Assembly (NCBI GenBank): GCA_902537815.1
Contig: CACBCS010000001.1
Coordinates: forward strand, 83,213 to 147,212
Source of the DNA: an uncultured Pseudohongiella sp.
GTDB lineage: Bacteria > Pseudomonadota > Gammaproteobacteria > Pseudomonadales > Pseudohongiellaceae
DNA length: 64,000 nt
Reading direction: 5' to 3'
In this document: positions 36,734 to 45,730 of the stretch, in pieces
Layout: each line of letters starts with the position of its first letter
Position numbering within the stretch: position 1 is the first letter of the stretch
Translations under genes and position numbers: made by a program
The notes under the pieces: generated by a model
What the model was told of the DNA's origin: nothing
The model's database searches: none
What the model saw: the letters and a program-made list of their open reading frames with translations, nothing else

Positions 36734-37582
36734 TTAAATCGTCAGGGACACGTTGTCGATAAGGCGGACATCACCTGCGAATACCGCAGCGAGGATCACG
36801 AGATCTTTGTCATGCTGACAGGCCATCTCAAGACTCATGGCATGGCAAATGTTGAAATAATCCGGTTTGAGCCCGCAGGCAGCGAGGGATTGGCTGGCCT
36901 CGCTCTCAAGCCGGCGGAAATCTTGATTGCCTCGCCGGATCAATTCTGCGGTTTGTTGTAACTGTTGATACAGTACCGGAGCTAACCGGCGCTGCTCTGA
37001 TGTAAGTCTGCTATTCCTGGAGCTAAGCGCCAGGCCGGAATCTTCGCGAGCGGTCGGCAGGCCATTGAGCTCAATGGCAAAGTCAAGGTCAGCGATCAAC
37101 TGTTCGATCACCCGGTATTGTTGATAGTCTTTGAGACCAAAATAGACCTGGTCAGGCGAAATCAGATTAAATAACTTCGTTACTACGGTTGCGACACCCT
37201 CAAAGTGCCCCGGCCTTGTTTTGCCGCAGTGGTTCTGTGTGAGACCTGAGACCGCGATGTGGGTTTTCATCGAGGACCGGGTGCCATACATCTCCGCGTT
37301 ATCGGGCGCGATCAGCAAATCACAGCCTGCTTCGGCCAGCAAACCCATGTCAGACTCTAGACTTCGGGGATAGTTGTTAAGATCTTCGTTTTTTTCGAAC
37401 TGAAGCGGATTGACGAAAATGCTTGCCACGGTGTACTGACAGTCAGCCGCCGCAGCCCTGATAAGCTGCAGGTGACCGTCGTGAAGATTGCCCATGGTAG
37501 GGACTAACCCAATTGTGTGGCCGGCAAGTCGTGCCTCATGCAGCGCCTGACGTAAATCCGATTTTGTCTTGACGGTTAACAT
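36734..37582 (-). CDS. panC: Pantoate-beta-alanine ligase (pantothenate synthetase)
   Basis: A 282-residue enzyme that joins pantoate and beta-alanine with ATP to make pantothenate. The HIGH-type nucleotide motif is VPTMGNLHDGHLQLIRAA near residue 28, and the KDYQQ segment (YFGLKDYQQYRVIEQL) and ALSSRNSRL loop complete the active site. The start lies 16 bases after panB, so the pair is an operon, as in Pseudomonas. The 150-base stretch between panC and acs shows no gene. Confidence 0.95.
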   Translation of the reverse strand: MLTVKTKSDLRQALHEARLAGHTIGLVPTMGNLHDGHLQLIRAAAADCQYTVASIFVNPLQFEKNEDLNNYPRSLESDMGLLAEAGCDLLIAPDNAEMYGTRSSMKTHIAVSGLTQNHCGKTRPGHFEGVATVVTKLFNLISPDQVYFGLKDYQQYRVIEQLIADLDFAIELNGLPTAREDSGLALSSRNSRLTSEQRRLAPVLYQQLQQTAELIRRGNQDFRRLESEASQSLAACGLKPDYFNICHAMSLEMACQHDKDLVILAAVFAGDVRLIDNVSLTI

Positions 37583-37598
37583 AGTGTGTGGCGCAGAA

Positions 37599-38411
37599 TT
37601 AATCGAAACAATGTTCTGCAGCCGGAAAGGCCTTTTCCTTTACCGCACTGACATAGCTCTCTATCGCGCCGGGTATTCCATTGATATTACCCGCGAGAAA
37701 ATTCTTCACGAATTTTGGTGTGATCGGAGAGACGCCGAGTACGTCATGAAGCACCATGATCTGCGCAGTGGTATCGGGACCTGCTCCGATTCCGATCACC
37801 GGAATCTCCAGAGAGTAAGTGATGGTCTTTGCCAGTGTTCGGGGGACGCACTCCAGCAACAGAATATTGGCACCTGATTCCTGCAGTAATAAAGCCTCTT
37901 CGAGGATGACCTGGGCCTGTTCCGTATCTCTGCCCTGAACGTGAAAACCGCCGATCCGATTGACAGACTGGGGGGTCAGCCCCATGTGTGCGCAAACGGG
38001 AATGCCGCGTTCGGCCAGAAGCCTTGTCGTATTCGCAATCCAGGCGCCTCCCTCAAGCTTCACAATCTGGGCGCCGGCCCTCATCAGAGACGCCGCATTT
38101 TCAAGAGTCTGACTCTCGGAGGCATAACTCATAAAGGGCAGATCAGCCATGATTAGCGCGCCTTTATTGCCCCGTTTCACGCATGCCACGTGATAGATCA
38201 TATCCGCCATGGTGACTGGTAAAGTGCTGTCGTGGCCCTGGAGTACCATCCCCAGCGAATCGCCAACGAGAAGAACTTCCACGCCCGCGCTACTGGCAAT
38301 ACCGGCAAAGCAGGCATCGTATGCCGTCAGGCACGCGAATTTCTGGTCGGCTTCTTTGATTTTTTGCAGCGTTGTCAAGGTGACATGCTTGTTTTGAGTT
38401 TGCGTACTCAT
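37599..38411 (-). CDS. panB: 3-methyl-2-oxobutanoate hydroxymethyltransferase
   Basis: A 270-residue TIM-barrel enzyme, the first step of pantothenate synthesis (ketopantoate from alpha-ketoisovalerate and methylene-THF). Metal and substrate motifs are [62 protein letters not shown] and [19 protein letters not shown]. It is followed by panC and preceded by a deoxynucleoside kinase gene on the same strand. Confidence 0.95.
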   Translation of the reverse strand: MSTQTQNKHVTLTTLQKIKEADQKFACLTAYDACFAGIASSAGVEVLLVGDSLGMVLQGHDSTLPVTMADMIYHVACVKRGNKGALIMADLPFMSYASESQTLENAASLMRAGAQIVKLEGGAWIANTTRLLAERGIPVCAHMGLTPQSVNRIGGFHVQGRDTEQAQVILEEALLLQESGANILLLECVPRTLAKTITYSLEIPVIGIGAGPDTTAQIMVLHDVLGVSPITPKFVKNFLAGNINGIPGAIESYVSAVKEKAFPAAEHCFD

Positions 38412-38508
38412 AGGATCCTAAAGCCCTTGAAAGTGAAGCGAGATGCAATAAATGGGAAGGGTGGCGGTCTACGGTGCCGGGTCCCGGCAATCCGTGCGGC
38501 AAACTTTT

Positions 38509-39177
38509 CTACAACAAAGTCGGTTTCGGATTGAAATAGTGTGTGCCGTTTGGCAAAGACAGAATGTATGTTACCAGTTGCTCGTAGTCCTCGTCATTAG
38601 CGACGAGGTCAATCTCTGCGCTATTAACTATCAGCAATTTGGAATCCGAATAGTAGTGAAAAAACTCCGTGTAGGCCCGGTTCAACTGGTTCAGATACTC
38701 GGACTCTATCATCTGCTCTGAGGGGATCCCCCGTTTCTGAATTCTCTGCAGCAAGACTTCTGTCGGTGCCTGAAGATAGATCACAAGATCTGGTTTGGGT
38801 GCGTCAATGACAAGATGTTGATAAACCTTGTGGTACAAGTCGTATTCGTCTTTTTCCAGATTCAATTCTGCAAACAGCCTGTCCTTGTCAATAAGGAAGT
38901 CTGAGACACGGACAGGTTCGAATAAATCACTTTGTCGCGATTCTGCGATTTGTTGAGCCCGCTGGAACAGGAAAAACAACTGCGTGGCCAAGGCATACTG
39001 TCTTGGATTCTGATAGAAGCGATCGAGAAACGGATTTTCTTCAGCATTTTCCAGCAGAAGTTCATAGTTGAAGGTTTCAGCCAGGCGCTTGGTCAAACTG
39101 GTCTTGCCAACACCGATGGGCCCTTCGACTGCGATGAATCGGGGTTCCTGTTTCAGGTCTTGCAGGCCGCTGCTCAT
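38509..39177 (-). CDS. Deoxynucleoside kinase
   Basis: A 222-residue kinase of the dNK/dCK/dGK family. The P-loop is FIAVEGPIGVGKTSLTKRLA at the N-terminus; the DRY-like segment is LIDKDRLFAELNLEKDEYDL; the LID has YLQAPTEVLLQRIQKRGIP. It phosphorylates deoxynucleosides for salvage. Its start overlaps the pcnB stop as ATGA. In Pseudomonas folK occupies the place between pcnB and panB; here this kinase is the only gene in that space and folK is missing from the locus. Confidence 0.85.
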   Translation of the reverse strand: MSSGLQDLKQEPRFIAVEGPIGVGKTSLTKRLAETFNYELLLENAEENPFLDRFYQNPRQYALATQLFFLFQRAQQIAESRQSDLFEPVRVSDFLIDKDRLFAELNLEKDEYDLYHKVYQHLVIDAPKPDLVIYLQAPTEVLLQRIQKRGIPSEQMIESEYLNQLNRAYTEFFHYYSDSKLLIVNSAEIDLVANDEDYEQLVTYILSLPNGTHYFNPKPTLL

Positions 39178-40523
39178 GGATTGCTTCCTGCGGGGCGTCG
39201 CTTGCGTTGGCGCCTTCTTCTGGTTTTAGGTAAGCCTTCAATCAATTCTTGCTTTTGTATGTCATCTCCGAATTGGTAAACCGTCCACCACTCTCCACTG
39301 TCTCCGAGTGCTTCCCCCGCTGCTTCGCGAAGCAGCAGAAAGTCATAGGCTGCTCGAAAACGAGGATGATTGAGTGTCGCGTCCACTGTTTGCCGGGTTC
39401 GCGTTGTAAGTCTGCCTTGTAATTCCCAGATTTCCCGACAGGCATAGCTGATCCGCTTGGGTATCGAGGTGAATTGATTTTGTTCGGCGAGGGTCTGGCT
39501 GGCTAGTCGCAGAAACTGGGTGCTGGAGTCGAGCGATCCGCAGTCGGCCTGCCGCATGCTCAATCGCAGGGGCGGCCAGAGAAGCGCCGCAAAGAGGAAA
39601 TAGGGTGTCACTGCCTTTTCCAGCGCAATTCTTGCATCGGTGTTGCTGAAAGCCAATTCGAGTAATCTTGCTTCCTCGGGCTGGCAGTGTTCAAGCGCTT
39701 CGAAAGTTGGCGCGAGCAGTGCGTGTTTCAGGCCGCTATTGCGCAACAATTGATATGCGCTTTGACTGTAGCCGGTGGAAAATAGCTTTATTAACTCATC
39801 GAACAGACGTGCAGGGGAGATCCCGCCCAGCAGCTCAGAGAGCGATTCGACAGGAGCTGCAGTTTCATCGGAAATTTCAAAACCCAGCTTTGCCGAAAAT
39901 CTGAGGGCTCTGAGCATTCGGACCGGGTCTTCCCGGTATCGCTCCTGAGGATCTCCGATCATTCTGATCTGATGTGTCTTTAAGTCAGAGAGGGCGTTGC
40001 AGAAATCGAGCAGCTTGAAACCGTCCGTCGTGTAATACAGTGCGTTGATGGTAAAGTCTCGGCGTCTGGCATCTTCGTCGATTTGACCATAGACGTTGTC
40101 CCTGACCATTAAACCGTCTTCATTCTGAGCGGCATCCACATGCTTCAGACTTCGTCGTGGCGATTTCTCATCTACAGTGAGTTGCTTCTCTGGCGCTCCC
40201 CTGAAAGTCGTCACTTCGATGATTTCCCGGCCAAAACGTACATGCACAATTCGGAAGCGACGGCCGATAACTCGTGAATTACGAAATAATTGCCGGACTT
40301 CTTCGGGGGTTGCGTTGGTGGCTACATCAAAATCCTTCGGCTTTTCGCCAAGGAGCAAATCGCGGACGCCTCCTCCGACAAGAAATCCATAGAAGCCCGA
40401 GGCGGCAAGACGGGATAACACTTTCAGAGCATGCGGCGAAATATCCTTGCGAGATATGGAGTGCTCCTCGCGGGGAATAATCCGTGCGCTTTCGATGCCC
40501 GGTAGTTCTGCTAACTCAGGCAT
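39174..40523 (-). CDS. pcnB: Poly(A) polymerase I
   Basis: A roughly 449-residue nucleotidyltransferase that adds poly(A) tails to RNA 3' ends and promotes decay. The class II signature is FLVGGGVRDLLLGEKPKDFD, followed by VATNATPEEVRQLF; the RNA-binding helices contain RREDPVRMLRALRFSAKLGF-like text (YREDPVRMLRALRF). The C-terminus is strongly basic (KTRRRRQRKRRPAG), as in proteobacterial PcnB. The start is uncertain: ATG at 40523 looks best, but the frame is open to 40592 and PcnB often uses rare starts. The crcZ-like RNA lies just upstream, as in Pseudomonas. Confidence 0.9.
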   Translation of the reverse strand: MPELAELPGIESARIIPREEHSISRKDISPHALKVLSRLAASGFYGFLVGGGVRDLLLGEKPKDFDVATNATPEEVRQLFRNSRVIGRRFRIVHVRFGREIIEVTTFRGAPEKQLTVDEKSPRRSLKHVDAAQNEDGLMVRDNVYGQIDEDARRRDFTINALYYTTDGFKLLDFCNALSDLKTHQIRMIGDPQERYREDPVRMLRALRFSAKLGFEISDETAAPVESLSELLGGISPARLFDELIKLFSTGYSQSAYQLLRNSGLKHALLAPTFEALEHCQPEEARLLELAFSNTDARIALEKAVTPYFLFAALLWPPLRLSMRQADCGSLDSSTQFLRLASQTLAEQNQFTSIPKRISYACREIWELQGRLTTRTRQTVDATLNHPRFRAAYDFLLLREAAGEALGDSGEWWTVYQFGDDIQKQELIEGLPKTRRRRQRKRRPAGSNP

Positions 40524-40690
40524 GAGGATTCGCTGGCACGGATGTACTGGGTGGGGATTGATAAAACTGCAATGCTCGAGCCTGCTTGGCATCAGAAACC
40601 GAAGACGTCAGTCATGATACCGCGGTTTCACTGTGGATGCTCGGTGTAGTGGTGCAAGAGATGAGTGGCAGAGGAAAGCTGGAACGTTCA

Positions 40691-40713
40691 GGGGAGGCGA
40701 CTCGCGCCTCCCC
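40691..40713 (-). terminator. Strong hairpin, possible 3' end of the crcZ-like RNA
   Basis: A perfect 9-bp stem (GGGGAGGCG with CGCCTCCCC) closes a five-base loop. It directly follows the last CA motif. No T-tract follows in the leftward direction, so it is not a standard intrinsic terminator; it may instead protect a processed 3' end or only slow transcription into pcnB. Confidence 0.45.
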
Positions 40714-40959
40714 GTTGGAAGGAGTCTGTTATTGTTATTATTGCTGTTAGCAATCTGATTGTTATTGTTATTCCACAGCTGAGCAAGGTGCTCTGCCAAT
40801 TTTCTTCAGGCGGTTATGATGCAGCCTGGCGACAATCTGCCGCGTGTAGACTTGCAAACCCTACCTTATTCTTATTTAAGCACTAACCTTAGTTCGAAAC
40901 TTAGTAATGCGATTTTTGTTATTTTTAGAGCTTATTGTTGTTATTTATTATTATTGTCA
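40691..40959 (-). ncRNA. crcZ: CrcZ-like small RNA (Hfq/Crc decoy), candidate
   Basis: This leftward transcript candidate lies between cbrB and pcnB, exactly where Pseudomonas has crcZ. It begins about 12 bases after a perfect GG-N10-GC sigma-54 promoter. It holds four clusters of A-A-N triplets: 40931-40957 (AATAATAATAAATAACAAC...), 40912-40926 (AAAAATAACAAAAAT), 40757-40772 (AATAACAATAACAATC) and 40728-40746 (CAATAATAACAATAAC). The last two are separated by a small hairpin (ATTGC-TAACA-GCAAT). In Pseudomonas these CA motifs titrate Hfq/Crc and lift catabolite repression. Size would be about 270 bases against about 400 for CrcZ. The 3' end is placed at a strong GC hairpin and is uncertain. 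Confidence 0.75.
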
Positions 40960-40967
40960 GCGATTTA

Positions 40968-40986
40968 CTTGCACGTTACATGCCAA
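40968..40986 (-). promoter_or_regulatory. Sigma-54 (-24/-12) promoter of the crcZ-like RNA
   Basis: Read leftward the sequence is TTGGCATGTAACGTGCAAG, which keeps the invariant GG and GC exactly ten bases apart and matches TTGGCA and TGCAA around them. The start of transcription is expected near 40959. Upstream, between 41054 and 41107, are TTCGTTACGAA (palindromic) and a TGTTACC element, which resemble the GTAACA half-sites reported for CbrB; they could be the activator sites. CbrB is encoded directly upstream. Confidence 0.8.
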
Positions 40987-41151
40987 AAAGTAAATAGTAA
41001 ATAAAATCAGCAAGCTAACTCTGCGATGACCTAACTAAAGCTTGGTTATGGCGGAATTCGTTACGAAATAACCCGAAATTGGTGGGTAAATGGGTATCGG
41101 TAACATTTTCCAGTCGGGTAATGTCTTCCAGCCCCTACCAGAGCGACTGAT

Positions 41152-42534
41152 TTACCCCGCCGTCTTCTTTTTTCTGGGAATGCCGAATCGCTGGCGACGT
41201 TCCCACAGACACTTTCGGCTAATTCCTAATTTTCCGGCAAGTTGTGTTTCATTCATCGTGTCTTGATGTTCCAGCACGAATCGCTGGAAGTAATCTTCGA
41301 GTGACAATTCTTCGGTCGGTTCTACTGACTGGGATTGAGCTGGTGCTAAGTGGTCCGTACGCTGGAGTTCTGGCTGGGAATCCATGTCGATTGCCAGCAA
41401 TTCCTCGCCGATCTCAGCGCTCTCAGCGAGAACCACTGCTCGCTCAATCGCATTCTCCAGTTCCCGCACATTACCTGGCCAGGTGTAGGTCGCGATGGAC
41501 TGACTTGCGCCTTCACTGAACACCATAGTCGGCGCCTTCAGCCGGCGGCAGGTTCGTTGCAGGATCACATCGGCGAGTTGTAGAACATCGCTTCCGCGTT
41601 CTCTGAGAGGAGGAATCAGTAAGGTCATAACGTTGATTCTGTAGAAGAGATCTTCTCTGAACAGCCCGTCTTCTACCAGCTGTTTCAGATCTCTGTGGGT
41701 TGCTGCGACGAGACGCACATCAACCTTTCTTGACTGTACCGAACCGACCTTGCGAATTTCGTTTTCCTGCAAAACTCGAAGCAGTCGAGCCTGAGCTTCA
41801 AGAGGAAGTTCGCCGATTTCATCGAGGAATAGGGTGCCTCCGTTCGCGGCTTCTACCAGCCCTGTTCTCGTGGCTGTGGCGCCGGTGAATGCGCCTTTCT
41901 CGTGACCGAAAAGCTCCGATTCAATCAGGTTCTCAGGGATGGCAGCACAGTTTACCGAGATCATTTCCTGGCCCTCCCGATTACTCAAATCATGAATTCC
42001 CCGGGCGACCAGTTCTTTGCCAGTGCCTGATTCGCCATTGATAAGCACCGTAGAGTTCGTTAGAGCGACTTTCCGGATGCGTCGAAACAGCTCTTGCATC
42101 TGCGAACAGCTTCCGATCATGCCGGTTATTGGCGCGCACTCATCTTCGCTGCCTGCAGCGTTTTCTTGTCGCTGGCTAGGATTATCGCGAATTATTTTGG
42201 CTACAGCTTCAATGATCTCATTATGCTCGAACGGCTTGGCAATGTAATCGACCGCACCCATCTTCATAGAGTCGATGGCTGACTTGATGCTCGAGTAACT
42301 AGTCATGATCAAAACCGGCGCTGAGGTCGCTTTGATCAGATCGGTGCCGGGGGCGCCCGGAAGTCGTAAATCGCTGATGATGACGTCGAATGCGTCCATG
42401 TCGTATTTTTCCAGCGACTCTTTCACCGATCCGGCTTCGCTTACCCTGTATTCATGCCTCTCCAGAAGACGTCTCAAGGCAGCCCGAATGACCGCTTCAT
42501 CCTCTACGACAAGAATTTGATTCATCGACATCAT
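41152..42534 (-). CDS. cbrB: CbrB, NtrC-family sigma-54 response regulator
   Basis: A 460-residue regulator with three domains. The receiver (residues 1-120) has the phosphoacceptor Asp55 in [10 protein letters not shown]. The AAA+ domain (about 145-380) has Walker [16 protein letters not shown] and the sigma-54 contact loop [13 protein letters not shown]. The C-terminal helix-turn-helix is [20 protein letters not shown]. Position between cbrA and pcnB, plus the NtrC architecture, identifies CbrB, which in Pseudomonas answers to CbrA and activates crcZ. Three possible ATG starts lie within ten bases; the first is listed. It is separated from cbrA by 87 bases. Confidence 0.93.
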   Translation of the reverse strand: MMSMNQILVVEDEAVIRAALRRLLERHEYRVSEAGSVKESLEKYDMDAFDVIISDLRLPGAPGTDLIKATSAPVLIMTSYSSIKSAIDSMKMGAVDYIAKPFEHNEIIEAVAKIIRDNPSQRQENAAGSEDECAPITGMIGSCSQMQELFRRIRKVALTNSTVLINGESGTGKELVARGIHDLSNREGQEMISVNCAAIPENLIESELFGHEKGAFTGATATRTGLVEAANGGTLFLDEIGELPLEAQARLLRVLQENEIRKVGSVQSRKVDVRLVAATHRDLKQLVEDGLFREDLFYRINVMTLLIPPLRERGSDVLQLADVILQRTCRRLKAPTMVFSEGASQSIATYTWPGNVRELENAIERAVVLAESAEIGEELLAIDMDSQPELQRTDHLAPAQSQSVEPTEELSLEDYFQRFVLEHQDTMNETQLAGKLGISRKCLWERRQRFGIPRKKKTAG

Positions 42535-42621
42535 CTCTATCTGTATTCAACTAAGCAAAATTTATCAGTGTTCAACTAACCATAAACCTAAGAACGGCGC
42601 CAATTTCTTGCTTCAGAGGCT

Positions 42622-45543
42622 TCATGCTTCAGAGGCGCCAAAATACCCGGAAAAGGTCAGTATGACCTGAGTGCCGGTGCCATGCCCTTTATTGCACGGA
42701 CTCAGTATATCAATATCTCCGCCCAATTCCTCAACTATGCTGAATACCATAGAAAGTCCGAGTCCGGTGCCTTCGCCAGCTTCTTTGGTCGTGAAGAATG
42801 GATCGAAAACCCGGTCCCTGATTGCTTCGGGGATGCCAATACCATTGTCGGTAACGGTGATCTTAATCTGATCGTCAGCTTGATGGGCTGCCATGAGCAC
42901 TTCGCTGCCTGCCGCGCTGGCATCGCGTGCGTTGTTTACAAGGTTCACCATGACTTGCAGCAGTTTTTGCGCGTCACCGAGAATATTCAGGTTTTCATCG
43001 CATTGCGTGCTGATCCGGATTTCCTTGCTCTTTTTGTCAAGCGAGATCAAGGTCAAGGTTTCCTGCATGCACTGGCGTACATTGACTACTTGCTTCTCAT
43101 AGCTTCCCAAACTCGCGCCCGCATGCGCAAAATTTACCAGTGACTGAAGAATCTTTGACGTCCGGTCGGTTTGTTCAATGATCTGGGTTGCAAGCTGTCC
43201 CAGTTCCTTACCCTGATATTCATCCCGAATGGTTTGAGCGAGGCAGGCAATGCCAGTGATCGGGTTTCCTATTTCATGGGCTACCCCAGCAGCAAGCCTG
43301 CCAATTGAAGCCAGACGCTCGCTATGGGTCAGGCCTGCCTCGAGTATCTCAGTTTCGGAAATGTCTTCGATGAGCAGGATAACCCCTTCATGATTCAGCT
43401 CTCTGGGATCTGACTGATCGATGTAAGCTTTATGCAGATTGACAGATTTTTTCTGGCCGTTGAGTTGAAAATTATTCTTATAGGTATGGTGCTCATCCTC
43501 TCGGAGGAACTGATGGAGGAGCTCGTACCAGGGATTTGGCAGATCCTGTAGCTGCGATCCGACGGCCTCACCGGAATCAATTCCGGTTATCTCCGTCAAC
43601 GCCTGATTCCACATTACAATCTCGTCCTCGGTGCTCAGTGAGCAAACACCGAGGGGAAGTTCCAGTAAGACCTGTCTGTGATATCGCCGAAGATTGTCAA
43701 GATCAGCGGCCATGCCCGATAAATTACTGCGGTAAGACTCGATTCTGCTCTCAATGACATTAAGGTCTGTGCTGCCGTGTCTGGCGACGATGCTAAAGGG
43801 CAGGTAGCTGTCGATGATGTCCCCTGCTATAGACGGGCCTAGCAGCCCGGAAAGATTTGCTTCGAGGCGCCCACGCAGCAAGCGAAGCGACGAGGGACGA
43901 CTGTCGTCGTAACGAATTTTGAGATCTTTCAGTGCTTGATTGACTTCCCGGATAGCCGCTTCCTGACCAAGCGGTTTGCTCAGGGCTCGCTCGAACTCCT
44001 CGGGAGATTTTGCGACCAGTCCGCTGCGGATACGGCGACGGATGGTGTCTAGGGCACAGATGTCAGCAGAATTCCTTTCTTTATCTGTCGTGGTAGTTGT
44101 TAGGGAAATTCCAAAAAAGAGTGCTGCGTTGACCATTAGGGACAGTGCAGCGATGCTGCTCCAGTTAATGGACGTCAGAGTAATCGTCGGATCATCACCG
44201 AAAAGGGGAATCAGTAGAAATCCAAGCCAGATGGCAACGCCGCTCAGCAGGCCAGCCAGAAACCCCTTTTTGTTGCCCTGAGGCCAATACAAAATGGCGA
44301 CTATTCCGGGCAGGAATTGCAGGCCGGCAGAGAAGGCTACGGTACCTATCGCCTGAACACTAGTGGTGTTTTCAGACAGGTAGTGCACCAGGAAGCCAGC
44401 CCATATGAGTGCTGTCGTGAGGACCCGCCGGTGCCAAGCCAGCCATCTGTAAATATCCTGTTTCGCCGATGGTTGGGTGACCGGCAGAATCAGGTGGTTC
44501 AGGCACATATTCGACAATGCCAAAGTGATGACGATAATCAGGCCGCTGGCGGCAGAGAGCCCGCCCAGATAGCCAACGAGCGTCAGCATCGGGTAGTCAT
44601 AGGCAGCGCCGATGATCACTGGGAAATATTCTACCTGCACGTCGCTTCCGGACTGAATACCGGCCCACAGAATTGGCAGAACGGGGAGGCTGATTAAAAG
44701 AAAGTAGAGAGGTAATGCCCAGCTGGCAAAGGTCAGAGAGGCCTGTCCGTTACTTTCGTTGAAAGTCATGTAGAACATGTGGGGCATGGCAACGGCGGCA
44801 GTAAAAAACAACAGCGCTGAAACATGGAATGAGCTGAAATAATCTGTTTCCTTCAGTCCCGAAACCAGATCCGGTCGGGACTGAAGCCACAGGTCGATTC
44901 CGTCGAGTCCACCAAAAGCCCCGTAGACTGCGAACACCCCCACCGCGAGGTAGGCCGCAAGTTTGGCCAAAGATTCGAAGGCGATAGCCATGACCAGACC
45001 ATCGTGGCGGGTGCGACCGGCGCGGCGGGACGTGCCGAACAGAATCGCGAATAAGGTGATCAGGACGCAGAAGCCAGCGGCCACGAGGACTTCGCTGGAT
45101 TCTTCCGTCAGAAGATTTGCCGTATCGGCCACAGCACGGATCTGTAAGGCAAGCAGGGGCGTGACCCCGACCAAAATCACGATGGTGGCCACGGTTCCTG
45201 CCCAAGGTGACTGGTACCTGAAAGCCACCAGATCGGCAAGGGAACTCAATTGGTAGGTTCGCGACAGCTCCAGGAGAGGTTTTAAGAGCAGGGGCGAAAA
45301 CAAAAAAGCAAGGGAAATGCCGATGGAGTTGGCCAGGTATCCATAACCGCTTTCAAGTGCATTACCAATTGACGTGTAATACGCCCAGATGCTTGCGAAC
45401 ACACCCAGAGCCAGCACATACACAACCGGCGACTGTACGATAGAAGTCGGAATCCAGCCACGATCTGTGATGTAGGCAACACCAAAAAGCATCAGCAGGT
45501 AGCTGCTTCCCAGAATGAACAGTATGCTCAGATCAAGGCTCAT
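42622..45543 (-). CDS. cbrA: CbrA, SSS-transporter-coupled sensor histidine kinase
   Basis: A 973-residue hybrid of transporter and kinase. Residues 1-480 form about 13 transmembrane helices of the Na+/solute symporter fold. A linker, then a PAS domain (about 610-720, including LPLGVCSLSTEDEIVMWNQA) follows. The dimerisation helix has His756 in ASIGRLAAGVAHEIGNPITG. The ATPase domain shows the N box (VNLVNNARDA), TDNGIGIP, and TTKEAGEGTGLGLSMVF. In Pseudomonas CbrA senses the carbon/nitrogen state and transports histidine. It overlaps the small cbrX-like ORF. It is not CrbS, whose partner is a LuxR-type regulator. Confidence 0.93.
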   Translation of the reverse strand: MSLDLSILFILGSSYLLMLFGVAYITDRGWIPTSIVQSPVVYVLALGVFASIWAYYTSIGNALESGYGYLANSIGISLAFLFSPLLLKPLLELSRTYQLSSLADLVAFRYQSPWAGTVATIVILVGVTPLLALQIRAVADTANLLTEESSEVLVAAGFCVLITLFAILFGTSRRAGRTRHDGLVMAIAFESLAKLAAYLAVGVFAVYGAFGGLDGIDLWLQSRPDLVSGLKETDYFSSFHVSALLFFTAAVAMPHMFYMTFNESNGQASLTFASWALPLYFLLISLPVLPILWAGIQSGSDVQVEYFPVIIGAAYDYPMLTLVGYLGGLSAASGLIIVITLALSNMCLNHLILPVTQPSAKQDIYRWLAWHRRVLTTALIWAGFLVHYLSENTTSVQAIGTVAFSAGLQFLPGIVAILYWPQGNKKGFLAGLLSGVAIWLGFLLIPLFGDDPTITLTSINWSSIAALSLMVNAALFFGISLTTTTTDKERNSADICALDTIRRRIRSGLVAKSPEEFERALSKPLGQEAAIREVNQALKDLKIRYDDSRPSSLRLLRGRLEANLSGLLGPSIAGDIIDSYLPFSIVARHGSTDLNVIESRIESYRSNLSGMAADLDNLRRYHRQVLLELPLGVCSLSTEDEIVMWNQALTEITGIDSGEAVGSQLQDLPNPWYELLHQFLREDEHHTYKNNFQLNGQKKSVNLHKAYIDQSDPRELNHEGVILLIEDISETEILEAGLTHSERLASIGRLAAGVAHEIGNPITGIACLAQTIRDEYQGKELGQLATQIIEQTDRTSKILQSLVNFAHAGASLGSYEKQVVNVRQCMQETLTLISLDKKSKEIRISTQCDENLNILGDAQKLLQVMVNLVNNARDASAAGSEVLMAAHQADDQIKITVTDNGIGIPEAIRDRVFDPFFTTKEAGEGTGLGLSMVFSIVEELGGDIDILSPCNKGHGTGTQVILTFSGYFGASEA

Positions 45544-45709
45544 CGCTGTCCCTGCCCCTGTGAGCCCAGCTTGCTACGAGAATAATGAGCAGGCCGAGGA
45601 AAAACGGCCGGTACCAGGCCCCGGTGGGCTGGTTGATCCAGTCAACGCTAACGAGAAATAGCAGGTAAATGACTACGATAAGAATCAGTATAGTGCGTGG
45701 TATGTACAC
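45533..45709 (-). CDS. CbrX-like small membrane protein overlapping cbrA
   Basis: A 58-residue ORF that starts at GTG (45709) behind GAGAAG and ends 11 bases inside cbrA, so the cbrA ATG lies within it in another frame. The product begins MYIPRTILILIVVIYLLFLV, then VDWINQPTGAWYRPFF, then a second helix, LGLLIILVASWA, and a charged tail. Two short membrane helices are likely. Pseudomonas putida has a small ORF, cbrX, translationally coupled to cbrA at this position; I take this as its counterpart, by position and size, not by alignment. The overlap suggests coupling of cbrA translation here too. Confidence 0.7.
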   Translation of the reverse strand: MYIPRTILILIVVIYLLFLVSVDWINQPTGAWYRPFFLGLLIILVASWAHRGRDSDEP

Positions 45710-45730
45710 GGGTTCTTCTCGGCGACCGGA

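Noticed and set aside
42622-45543. Reading the kinase as CrbS (acetate-switch kinase)
   Set aside because: CrbS pairs with a LuxR-type regulator; here the partner is an NtrC-type activator and the locus order is that of cbrAB.
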